Source of the DNA: Streptomyces sp. NBC_01750
Lineage (GTDB): Bacteria; Actinomycetota; Actinomycetes; Streptomycetales; Streptomycetaceae
DNA: 64,000 bases
Assembly (NCBI RefSeq): GCF_035918095.1
Contig: NZ_CP109137.1
Coordinates: 7,008,001-7,072,000 of the forward strand
Reading direction: 5' to 3'
Shown in pieces: positions 43,547 through 51,042 of the stretch. Position 1 is the stretch's first letter, and the number at the start of each line of letters is the position of its first letter. The notes beneath the pieces were generated by a model that was not told the origin of the DNA, did no database searches, and saw only the letters and a list, made by a program, of their open reading frames with translations. The translations under genes and the position numbers were made by a program.

Positions 43547-44797
43547 ATGCCAGAAATCATCTTCAATGTGGACCACAGTAAGTCGATGCGTGACCAGGAC
43601 GTTCCCGGACACAACAGGTGGCACCCGGACGTCCCCACCGTCGCCATGGTGAAGCCGGGAGCGGAGTTCCGCATGGAATGCCGCGACTGGACCGACTGCC
43701 AGGTCGGCAACAACGACACCGCCAACGACGTACGCGACATCGACCTGACCATCCCTCACATGCTCAGCGGTCCGGTAGGCGTGGAGGGCGCCGAACCCGG
43801 CGACCTGCTCGTCGTCGACATACTCGACCTCGGCCCCGTGCCGCAGCAGACCGGGGACGCGGCGGGCCAGGGCTGGGGCTACACCGGTATCTTCGCCAAG
43901 GCCAACGGCGGCGGCTTCCTGACCGACTATTTCCCGGACGCCTACAAGGCGATATGGGACTTCCACGGACAGCAGGCGGTCTCCCGCCACCTTCCCGGGA
44001 TCAGCTTCACCGGGATCACCCACCCCGGGCTGTTCGGAACCGCCCCGTCCACCGAGATGCTCGCACGCTGGAACGCCCGCGAGCAGGCGCTGATCGACAC
44101 CGACCCGAACCGGGTCCCGCCACTCGCCGTACCGCCGGACAGCACCAACGCACTCGCGGGCACGGCCACCGGAGACCTCGCCACGCGCATCGCCGCGGAA
44201 GGCGCACGCACGGTGCCGGCCCGCGAGAACGGAGGCAACCACGACATCAAGAACTTCACGCGCGGTTCGCGGGTCTTCTACCCCGTACACGTCAAGGACG
44301 CCAAGCTCTCGGGAGGCGACCTGCACTTCAGTCAGGGCGACGGAGAAATCACCTTCTGCGGCGCCATCGAGATGGGCGGCTTCATCGACTTCCACGTCGA
44401 CCTGATCAAGGGCGGCATGGAGACGTACGGCATCTCCACCAACCCGGTGTTCATTCCGGGCAACGTCGAACCGAGGTACACGGAGTTCCTCACTTTCATC
44501 GGAATCTCCGTCGACCACGACACGGACACGAACTACTACCTCGACGCGACACTGGCCTACCGCCGGGCCTGCCTCAACGCCGTCGAGTACTTCAAGAAGT
44601 TCGGCTACAGCGGAGAGCAGGCCTACCTGCTGCTCGGCTCCTCCCCCATAGAGGGACGTATCAGCGGCATCGTCGACATCCCCAACGCCTGCTGCTCGTT
44701 GTACGTACCCACCGCCATGTTCGACTTCGAGGTCCGTCCCAGCGCCGCCGGACCGATGAAGGCCGACCGAGGCCAGTGCGCGTTGGCCACCGCCTGA
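43547..44797 (+). CDS. fmdA: Formamidase
   Basis: FmdA/AmdA-family formamidase of 416 aa that hydrolyses formamide to formate and ammonia. Recognisable sequence includes DHSKSMRDQDVPGHNRWHPD, EWRDWTDCQVG-like FRMECRDWTDCQ, PHMLSGPVGVEGAEPGDLL and GITHPGLFGTAPS. With the amide channel and formate dehydrogenase it forms a route from formamide to ammonia and CO2. GATCAGAAACCAGGAGC precedes the ATG. Confidence 0.95.
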   Translation: MPEIIFNVDHSKSMRDQDVPGHNRWHPDVPTVAMVKPGAEFRMECRDWTDCQVGNNDTANDVRDIDLTIPHMLSGPVGVEGAEPGDLLVVDILDLGPVPQQTGDAAGQGWGYTGIFAKANGGGFLTDYFPDAYKAIWDFHGQQAVSRHLPGISFTGITHPGLFGTAPSTEMLARWNAREQALIDTDPNRVPPLAVPPDSTNALAGTATGDLATRIAAEGARTVPARENGGNHDIKNFTRGSRVFYPVHVKDAKLSGGDLHFSQGDGEITFCGAIEMGGFIDFHVDLIKGGMETYGISTNPVFIPGNVEPRYTEFLTFIGISVDHDTDTNYYLDATLAYRRACLNAVEYFKKFGYSGEQAYLLLGSSPIEGRISGIVDIPNACCSLYVPTAMFDFEVRPSAAGPMKADRGQCALATA

Positions 44798-45104
44798 CCG
44801 GACCCCAGTTGCGGCCCCGCGGTCTCGGCTGCGACTCAGCCCTGCACGTCATCGCCGTTTGCCAGATCCGTGAGGGCGGGCCGCGGCCGGGACCTTGTCT
44901 GCGCGGTTGAAGCCCGCAGGCCCAGGACCTCGCGCAGAACACTGTACGAGTCGTGGCGTGAGGTCGGTCGGCCGGCTGCGGGTGTCGTACGGATGAGAGT
45001 AATTCGATGGCGCGACGGGCCCGTGTACCCCTAGAGTCGGTGCTGTTCGAGCGGCAACCAGGTGTTGCCGCTGGTGACTTGGCTTGGTTTGGGAGGTGTG
45101 ACCG
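44798..45104. promoter_or_regulatory. Intergenic region upstream of the rsgA leader
   Basis: About 307 bases without a credible gene. A TAGAGT hexamer near 45032 is a possible -10 box for the leader/rsgA transcript. GGGAGG at 45091 is the ribosome site of the leader ORF. Confidence 0.5.
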
Positions 45105-45176
45105 ATGACTGTCGTTGAGATGGGCGCTGCCCGCATCCGGAAGTTCATCCAGTCCACCTCCGTGGCCTCCGGCTGA
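45105..45176 (+). CDS. 23-codon leader ORF upstream of rsgA
   Basis: Short ORF with a strong GGGAGG ribosome site 8 bases before the ATG. It encodes 23 residues ending ARIRKFIQSTSVASG, and its stop is 80 bases before the rsgA ATG. Length, pattern and spacing are shared with the ORF at 38428. Conservation between the duplicates at both peptide and RNA level suggests a translated leader that controls rsgA by attenuation (inference). Confidence 0.7.
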   Translation: MTVVEMGAARIRKFIQSTSVASG

Positions 45177-45189
45177 CCTCTCTCTTCTC

Positions 45190-45240
45190 CCGCGCCAGTG
45201 AGCGCGGAGCCGGGGCCCCCTTGTGAAGGGTCACCCCCTT
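45190..45240 (+). promoter_or_regulatory. Mutually exclusive hairpins between leader ORF and rsgA
   Basis: After an imperfect CGCG hairpin (about 45189-45208), CCCTT at 45218-45222 can pair with AAGGG at 45226-45230. The same AAGGG can instead pair with CCCTT at 45236-45240. The two helices exclude each other, the arrangement expected of an attenuator or a translation switch. The relic locus at 38516-38561 keeps the same alternative pairing although the bases differ. Confidence 0.6.
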
Positions 45241-45256
45241 GTCTTCCTTTTCTCTC

Positions 45257-46402
45257 ATGGGTTCGTCCTCGGCTTCCTCGCATCCCCTCACTCCCTACGG
45301 CTGGGATGAGGGCTGGGAGACTGAGTTCGCCCCGTACGCGGAGCAGGGTCTGCTGCTCGGCCGTGTCGTACGTGTCGACCGCGGTCAGTGTGATGTCGTC
45401 ACTCCGGCAGGCCTTGTCCGTGCTGATACCGAGTTCGTCGTTCCCCGCGACCCGATGAAGGTCGTATGTACGGGGGACTGGGTCGCTGTCGACCCCGAAG
45501 GTGGCGATCCGCGGTACGTGCGGACGCTGCTGCCGCGGCGCACCGCCTTTGTGCGGTCGACGTCGTCCAAGCGCTCCGAGGGCCAGGTACTGGCCACCAA
45601 CATCGATCACGTCGTCATCTGTGTGTCGCTCGCGGTCGAACTCGATCTCGGGCGCATCGAGCGGTTCCTCGCACTCGCGATGTCCAGCTCCAGCGGTGAT
45701 GCGCTGCTGCATAAATCGGCACATTCCTGGGAGAGCGGCGCGCAGCCGCTCGTCGTGCTCACCAAGGCCGATTTGGTGCCCGATGTGACGGGTCTTTCGT
45801 ATCTCGTCCAGGACGTGGAGACGACCGCGCCCGGAGTGCAGGTGCTGGGCGTCAGTTCGGCGTCAGGCGAGGGCATCGATGTGCTCTCCGCGATCCTCTC
45901 CGGCGGGACGAGTGTGCTGCTCGGCGCGTCCGGCGCGGGCAAGTCGACGCTCGCCAACGCGCTGCTCGGCGAGGACGTGATGGATGTGCGGGCGACCCGT
46001 GACGTCGACGGCAAGGGCCGGCACACCACCACGACCCGCAACCTCTTCGTGCTCCCCGGCGGGGGTGTGCTGATCGACACGCCTGGGCTGCGCGGCGTAG
46101 GGCTCTGGGACGCGGAGACCGGCGTGGGCCAGGTCTTCTCGGAGATCGAGGAGCTCGCCGAGGAGTGCCGCTTCCACGACTGCGCTCACGAGTCGGAGCC
46201 GAGCTGTGCGGTGCTCGTCGCGATCGAGGACGGTTCGCTGCCGGAGCGGCGGCTGGAGAGCTACCGCAAGTTGCTGCGGGAGAACCGGCGCATCGTCGCG
46301 AAGACGGACGCGCGGCTGCGGGCGGAGATCCTGCGCGACTGGAAGCAGAAGGGCGCCGAGGGTCGCGCGGCGATGCAGGTGAAGCGCGGCCGGGTGCGCT
46401 GA
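45257..46402 (+). CDS. rsgA: Ribosome small-subunit-dependent GTPase A
   Basis: Ribosome assembly GTPase of 381 aa with the circularly permuted G-motif order of the family: TKAD (G4) and VSSASGEG (G5) come before the P-loop GASGAGKST (G1), the HTTTTRNL switch (G2) and DTPGLRGVGL (G3). An N-terminal OB-fold region precedes it and a C-terminal zinc site (CRFHDCAHESEPSC) follows. The ATG at 45257 is preferred over the in-frame codon at 45239 because similarity to the relic at 38581 begins there. Confidence 0.93.
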   Translation: MGSSSASSHPLTPYGWDEGWETEFAPYAEQGLLLGRVVRVDRGQCDVVTPAGLVRADTEFVVPRDPMKVVCTGDWVAVDPEGGDPRYVRTLLPRRTAFVRSTSSKRSEGQVLATNIDHVVICVSLAVELDLGRIERFLALAMSSSSGDALLHKSAHSWESGAQPLVVLTKADLVPDVTGLSYLVQDVETTAPGVQVLGVSSASGEGIDVLSAILSGGTSVLLGASGAGKSTLANALLGEDVMDVRATRDVDGKGRHTTTTRNLFVLPGGGVLIDTPGLRGVGLWDAETGVGQVFSEIEELAEECRFHDCAHESEPSCAVLVAIEDGSLPERRLESYRKLLRENRRIVAKTDARLRAEILRDWKQKGAEGRAAMQVKRGRVR

Positions 46403-46414
46403 GTGCACAGGGGG

Positions 46415-46451
46415 ACCCGGGCCCGGTGACCTCGCGGTCACCGGCGCCCGG
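46415..46451. terminator. Hairpin terminator between convergent genes
   Basis: CCGGTGACC (46423-46431) pairs with GGTCACCGG (46436-46444) around a 4-base loop, and the flanking CCGGG/CCCGG bases extend the stem with one bulge. It lies between the rsgA and flavin-protein stops. Confidence 0.85.
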
Positions 46452-46462
46452 GGCAACACCCC

Positions 46463-46828
46463 TCAGTCCAGGCCCCAGCTGTGGATCTTCCGCGGGTGGA
46501 TCCGGATCAGTTCCTCGCTGAAGTGCGGGCCCAACTCGTGCGGGCCCGTGAGCAGTTCCGCCTCGCCCCGGATGTCCACACCGCGGACCTTCCACGGCTG
46601 GAGGCTCACGATGTCGTCGACCACCAGCGCCACCTTCGGGTTCTCCCGGAGGTTGCGCCACTTCTTCGTCGTGCCCAGGGCGTAGCCGCCGACCAGGATC
46701 GTCCCGTCCTCCTGCGGGAAGAACCCGACCGGGTTCGCCTGTGGCTGCCCCTTCGGGTCGACGGTCGCCAGCCTTCCCAGGCGCTGGGACTTGAGGTACG
46801 CGCGCTCGGCGTCGCTGAATTCGGTCAT
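46463..46828 (-). CDS. PPOX-class (F420- or FMN-binding) oxidoreductase
   Basis: Split-barrel flavin/F420-binding protein of 121 aa, with AERAYLKSQRLGRLATVDPK and GQPQANPVGFFPQ at the N-terminus, as in the Rv1155-like PPOX-class F420-dependent family. Probably a redox enzyme of unknown substrate. The ATG at 46828 is where family similarity begins; the open frame extends to 47026. Confidence 0.85.
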   Translation of the reverse strand: MTEFSDAERAYLKSQRLGRLATVDPKGQPQANPVGFFPQEDGTILVGGYALGTTKKWRNLRENPKVALVVDDIVSLQPWKVRGVDIRGEAELLTGPHELGPHFSEELIRIHPRKIHSWGLD

Positions 46829-46949
46829 GGATGCAGCCTCACACGCGCGCCTCGTCGTCCGCATCGGCTGCTGGTCCTGGGCGAGTCCTAGGACTTCCGG
46901 CCGGTCGGGGACCGGCCAGGGACCGCTCAGGGCCCGGGTCCCGGACCGC

Positions 46950-47235
46950 TCAGGCCGGGAGCCCCCACGCCGGGGCCGGCGCGTTCGGAGCGACTGGACG
47001 GATTCGCAGGTCCGGGTGGTCCCCACGCGCCGTGATCAGCCCCGACTCGCCCCTTCTCAGCGGGATCCGGATCGCACCGTCGCCCGCCTCCTCCCACCAC
47101 AGCCGCCGGCCCCGCCCGGCGCGGACCTCGATCGGGCCCGCGATGCCGTGGCGTACGACGCACGGCGCGCCCGCCTCGCTGGTCAGCCGGAGGGCCTGAG
47201 GGCCTCGTCCGCCGAAAGACGCTGGGCGGCGCTCG
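46950..47235 (-). pseudogene. C-terminal remnant of a larger enzyme, possibly a glycoside hydrolase
   Basis: Minus-strand frame whose last 80 residues look gene-like (LRLTSEAGAPCVVRHGI, IRIPLRRGESGLITARGD, then a stop at 46950). There is no start codon or ribosome site, and upstream the frame runs into the DUF456 gene in another frame. The beta-strand pattern is reminiscent of C-terminal domains of glycoside hydrolases such as family 95, but the match is weak. Confidence 0.35.
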
Positions 47236-47257
47236 GCGGAGGCCGACGGGGCCTCGC

Positions 47258-47740
47258 TCAGCCCGAGAGGACCGCGCCCAGCCACGCCCCTGCCACCAGC
47301 AGACAGGCGAACAGCTCCACCAGCACGCTCGTCCCCACCGCCCGCATCACCGCCCGGGTCGAGGCCATCGCCGGGCCGTGCCCGCCGAGCCGTTGCCGCT
47401 CGGAGCCGTAGATCCCCCCGATGAATCCCAGAATCCCGCCCACCACCGGCACCAGAAAGAAGCCGACCAGCGCCCCCGCGCCCGCGAACATCGCCATCCG
47501 CCGGGTGACCCCCACCCCGCGCAGCCGGCGCGGTGGCAGCAGCCACACCACCACCTGGGTGACCAGTAGTACGACGGTCGAGCCCACCAGCAGCGCCCAG
47601 GCCAGTCCGGACTGCTCGTGCAACGACCACCACAGCATCGCGGCCCAGATCAGCCACGGCCCCGGAACACCGGGCACGAGCACCCCGAGCAGGCCCAGCA
47701 GCATCACCAGGCCGACCATCAGGAGCTGCCATGCGCCCAT
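47258..47740 (-). CDS. DUF456-family membrane protein
   Basis: Hydrophobic protein of 160 aa with several membrane segments and the DUF456 features LLGVLVPGVPGPWLIWAAML and FFLVPVVGGILGFIGGIYG. Function unknown. It starts 23 bases after the stop of the upstream regulator gene on the same strand, so the pair may be co-transcribed. Confidence 0.88.
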   Translation of the reverse strand: MGAWQLLMVGLVMLLGLLGVLVPGVPGPWLIWAAMLWWSLHEQSGLAWALLVGSTVVLLVTQVVVWLLPPRRLRGVGVTRRMAMFAGAGALVGFFLVPVVGGILGFIGGIYGSERQRLGGHGPAMASTRAVMRAVGTSVLVELFACLLVAGAWLGAVLSG

Positions 47741-47763
47741 CTGCCAAGGGTGCAGGAAGCTGA

Positions 47764-48756
47764 TTATTCCCGCAGGTCGCGGGCCACCCAGCCCTTCGCG
47801 TACGCATGCCAGCCGAGCTGCAGCCGCGTCGTCACGCCGGTCAGCTCCATCAGCCCCTTCACCCGGCGCTGAACGGTCCGCAGCCCAAGATCCAGCTGCT
47901 TGGCCACACTCGCGTCCGTCATCCCGGCGAGCAGCAGCGACAGGATCTCCAGATCCGTGGCATCGGGCCCCGTCGCCTCCTCCTCGCCCACCTCGCCGCC
48001 CGCGCCGAGCCGCAGCGGCAGCGCCTCCCGCCACACCGCCTCGAACAGACCCGCCAGTGACTCCAGCAGCCCGCTCTCATGCACGACGAGTGCCGCGGGA
48101 TCGGCCCCGCGCCCGGTCAGCGACACCATCGCGAGCGTGCGGTCGGCGACAAGCAGCTTGGTCGGCACCCGGTCCACCACCCGCACCTGTTCGTCACGGC
48201 CCAGCGCCGCGCTCAGCTCGTTGATCCCGTTGGGCCGCGAGAACACCTCGCGCTCGACCACCACCCGGTACCGCACGCCGCGCGTCGCGGCCTTCTCCTC
48301 CGCCTCGTTGTCCGTCCCGGTGACCACGACCGGATTTCCGGTGACCAGGGCGCAGACCTCCTGGGTCGCGCCCAGCTGCAGTTGTACGAAGCGGTGCGCG
48401 ACGGCACTCGCGCCCGTCACCACCTCGACCAGATCGTGCACGGCCGGAGCGGTGGCCTCCGCCCTGAACTCCTCCGCCAGCAGCGCCGCGGCCAGTTCCG
48501 CCCGCTCCAGCTCGTGGCGCTGCTGGGTCAGCAGTGCGCCCAGCGCGACACCGGGCGGAGCCGCCACCCACCGTCCGGTGCGGGCCGAGGACTGCGCGGC
48601 GAGACCCTGCTGTTCCAGCCGCCGTAGCGCGCGCTCCGTATCCGTCTCAGGGAGCGCCAGCCGGTGCGCGAGATCGGGGACTTCCGCCGCCCCGAGCGCG
48701 ACGAGTGCGCGGTACGCCGATTCCTGCCTCTCGTCGAGACCTATCGCCTGCAGCAT
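47764..48756 (-). CDS. TrmB/LuxR-type transcriptional regulator
   Basis: Regulator of 330 aa with two DNA-binding regions: an N-terminal TrmB-like winged helix (MLQAIGLDERQESAYRALV, then LAHRLALPETDTERALRRLE) and a C-terminal LuxR helix-turn-helix (LLLAGMTDASVAKQLDLGL, then RTVQRRVKGLMELTGV). Such proteins form a large Streptomyces family of unknown ligand. The ATG at 48756 follows GGAGGGTGGGG; the open frame continues to 48918 without family likeness. Confidence 0.85.
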   Translation of the reverse strand: MLQAIGLDERQESAYRALVALGAAEVPDLAHRLALPETDTERALRRLEQQGLAAQSSARTGRWVAAPPGVALGALLTQQRHELERAELAAALLAEEFRAEATAPAVHDLVEVVTGASAVAHRFVQLQLGATQEVCALVTGNPVVVTGTDNEAEEKAATRGVRYRVVVEREVFSRPNGINELSAALGRDEQVRVVDRVPTKLLVADRTLAMVSLTGRGADPAALVVHESGLLESLAGLFEAVWREALPLRLGAGGEVGEEEATGPDATDLEILSLLLAGMTDASVAKQLDLGLRTVQRRVKGLMELTGVTTRLQLGWHAYAKGWVARDLRE

Positions 48757-49132
48757 CTGACCCCACCCTCCCCGGACGTGCACTTCTTCGGCCGCACTGG
48801 CGGAAACCGGCCAAGGCGTATTCCCGCCGCGTGCATCATCCCCGCACCGCCCGCCCCTCTGCCAATGTGGCGTCACCGCAGCACCAAGAGCCCCGGAAAA
48901 CAGCGCACTTCCGGCCATATGCGCCGGATTCGGATGGGAGGGGCGATGCGCCCGATATCGCGTTCACCGGGGGCGGCCACCGTGACCGTCCATCACGCGG
49001 TGCGCCGGCCACGAACGGTCCGCCGGGCGTCCTTCCCGTGGGGGGTTGGGGCGCCCGGCGGACCACTTGACGCATATTTCTTTTTTCGGGATGCACCGTT
49101 TTCGTGCCGCCCGTGCGGTGGACAATAAGGGC
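48757..49132. promoter_or_regulatory. Divergent promoter region, no gene seen
   Basis: About 376 bases between the divergent regulator and PP2C-like genes. A TTGACG hexamer near 49068 followed by a T-rich stretch may be part of the rightward promoter. Nothing else was recognised. Confidence 0.45.
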
Positions 49133-50962
49133 ATGAGCCAGCAGGGGGAGAGGCCCGCCACCGAGGACGAATGGTGGGACCGGCTGTACGACGAATCCGC
49201 CCCGGACACCGGTCCCGCGGCGCCGACGCGCGACACGCTGGACGACCGGTTCGACTCCGCGGCGGATGCGGTGGCCGCGGAGAGTACCCCCGAGCCGTCG
49301 CAGCCGGACGACCCTCGCGATCCGGGCGATCGCGGCAGGTGGCGCCCGCGCGCCTGGTGGGAGTCGCGCCCGGCGGATGCGGCGGCTTCCGCCGAGCCGG
49401 ACATGCCGCGCCGTCCTGCGAGGCCGCCACGGCAACGCGCGCCGTGGGAACGGCCGGCCGCCCCCGACCAGCCGCACGCACCCCCGCCGGCTGCGCTGCC
49501 CGAGCCGCCCCGTTCGGATGCCGGGTCCCGCGGGAAAGCCCGGCCGCCGCGGCCGGATGGCGCACCGCGCGACAACGCCCGGCCGCCGCGGCCCGACGTC
49601 GCGCCGCGGGAACCATCCCGGCCGCCGTGGGCAAAGGGCCCGCGCGCGCAACTGCCGGTCCCGGAAGAGCCTTTCGACGCCGAACCCGCCGCGCCGGCCG
49701 CGCCCGGTTACTCGGCCACCCGGCCGGACGCGGCGCACGGCATCCCCCCGGCCGGCGCGGAGCCGCCCCGGCACGAGGCCCCGCCCGGACGAGCGGCCGC
49801 CCAGGACCAGCACGACGACGCGCCCGCACCTGCTCCTGTCCCCGCCCCCGCGGCACCGCGGGCAGCACCCCCGCCGCCGCAGGTCCCCGCGCCGCCGGCC
49901 CCGCCCGCACCGCCGCAGACCGCCATGGATCCGCCCCCGCCACCACCCCACGCCGGCCTCGTGGAGCCGCGCCCCCACGTCGCATACGTCGGTGGCGGAC
50001 CGCCCACCTATGACGCCGAGCCCACCGCGCTGCCCGCGGCCCAGCCGCACGAGCTGGACAACCTCGTCGCCGACACCGTGCTCGACGGAGCCCACTACGG
50101 CACGTACACCCTGCGCGCCGCCTCCGTCCGCGGGGACTCCGCGCGCTACCGCGGCGAGCCGCGCCGCGACGCCCTGCTCACCGCGCGCTTCGGCAGCGGC
50201 GAGGCGGCGCTTGTCATGGTCGCCGTGGCCAGCGGCGCCCGCGTCGCCGAAGGGGCCCACCTCGCCGCCGCCGAGGCCTGTCGCTGGATAGGCGGCGCCG
50301 TCGGCCGCAGCCACGCCCGCCTGGCCGCGGACATCCGGGCCGGACGCCGGGGCGATCTCAAGTCGGGTCTGCACCGGCTCACCGACCGCAGCTTCGGCAA
50401 ACTGCGGGCCCGCGCCGCCGAGCTCGGCGTCGAGCCCGAGGAGTACACCGCGAACCTCCGGTGTCTGCTGCTCTCCGCCGACCCCGAGTGCCGTACGCGC
50501 GTGTTCTTCGGAGTCGGCGGCGGCGGTCTTTTCCGCCTTCGCGACGGCGCCTGGCAGGACATCGAGCCGCATGTCCCCGACTCCGCCGCGGTGGCAGGAG
50601 CTCCCGTCGTCGGATACGGCTCGGCGCCCGCGGACACGCCCGCCGAGTCCCCCGACGGCGACCGGCTCACCATGGACCTGGGGATCGCGACGCCTCCGTC
50701 CCCGTATATCGAGGCCCCGCCACCGCCCCCCGCCGAACCGTTCAGGTTCCGCGCCTCCGTGGCCCGCCCCGGTGACACCCTGCTGCTGTGCAGCAGCGGA
50801 CTGGCCGACCCGCTGCGTGGGGAAGCCGCCCTCGCCGAAGAGCTGGCCGAGCGCTGGGCGCCCGCCGGACCGCCGGGACTGGCCACGTTCCTCGCCGACA
50901 CCCAGCTGAGGGTGAAGGGATACGCCGATGACCGTACGGCTGTCGCAGTCTGGGAGGCGTAA
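49133..50962 (+). CDS. PP2C-like protein with long proline-rich N-terminal region
   Basis: Protein of 609 aa. Residues 1 to about 310 are low-complexity, rich in Pro, Ala and Arg. From about residue 330 a PP2C-like domain begins (YGTYTLRAASVRGDSARYRG) and ends with YADDRTAVAVWEA, where PP2C enzymes have their last aspartates. The usual RxxNEDA and DGHGG metal-binding motifs are not evident, so it may be a pseudophosphatase. The ATG at 49133 was chosen over 49046 for its AAGG site and because WWDRLYDE follows. Confidence 0.75.
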   Translation: MSQQGERPATEDEWWDRLYDESAPDTGPAAPTRDTLDDRFDSAADAVAAESTPEPSQPDDPRDPGDRGRWRPRAWWESRPADAAASAEPDMPRRPARPPRQRAPWERPAAPDQPHAPPPAALPEPPRSDAGSRGKARPPRPDGAPRDNARPPRPDVAPREPSRPPWAKGPRAQLPVPEEPFDAEPAAPAAPGYSATRPDAAHGIPPAGAEPPRHEAPPGRAAAQDQHDDAPAPAPVPAPAAPRAAPPPPQVPAPPAPPAPPQTAMDPPPPPPHAGLVEPRPHVAYVGGGPPTYDAEPTALPAAQPHELDNLVADTVLDGAHYGTYTLRAASVRGDSARYRGEPRRDALLTARFGSGEAALVMVAVASGARVAEGAHLAAAEACRWIGGAVGRSHARLAADIRAGRRGDLKSGLHRLTDRSFGKLRARAAELGVEPEEYTANLRCLLLSADPECRTRVFFGVGGGGLFRLRDGAWQDIEPHVPDSAAVAGAPVVGYGSAPADTPAESPDGDRLTMDLGIATPPSPYIEAPPPPPAEPFRFRASVARPGDTLLLCSSGLADPLRGEAALAEELAERWAPAGPPGLATFLADTQLRVKGYADDRTAVAVWEA

Positions 50963-51042
50963 CCGCGTTCGCCATGGGTTGATGGAACTGCAGGCCGATG
51001 AAGGCCGGAGCAGGCCCGAAGCCGAGAAGGGGTGCGCATCCC

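Noticed and set aside
46829..46949. N-terminal extension of the PPOX-class protein to 47026
   Set aside because: Family similarity begins at the ATG at 46828; the extra residues are basic, low-complexity and overlap the enzyme remnant.
49300..50000. Possible CRISPR or tandem-repeat array in the GC-rich stretch
   Set aside because: The repetition is codon-level proline/alanine bias inside one reading frame, without regular repeats and spacers.
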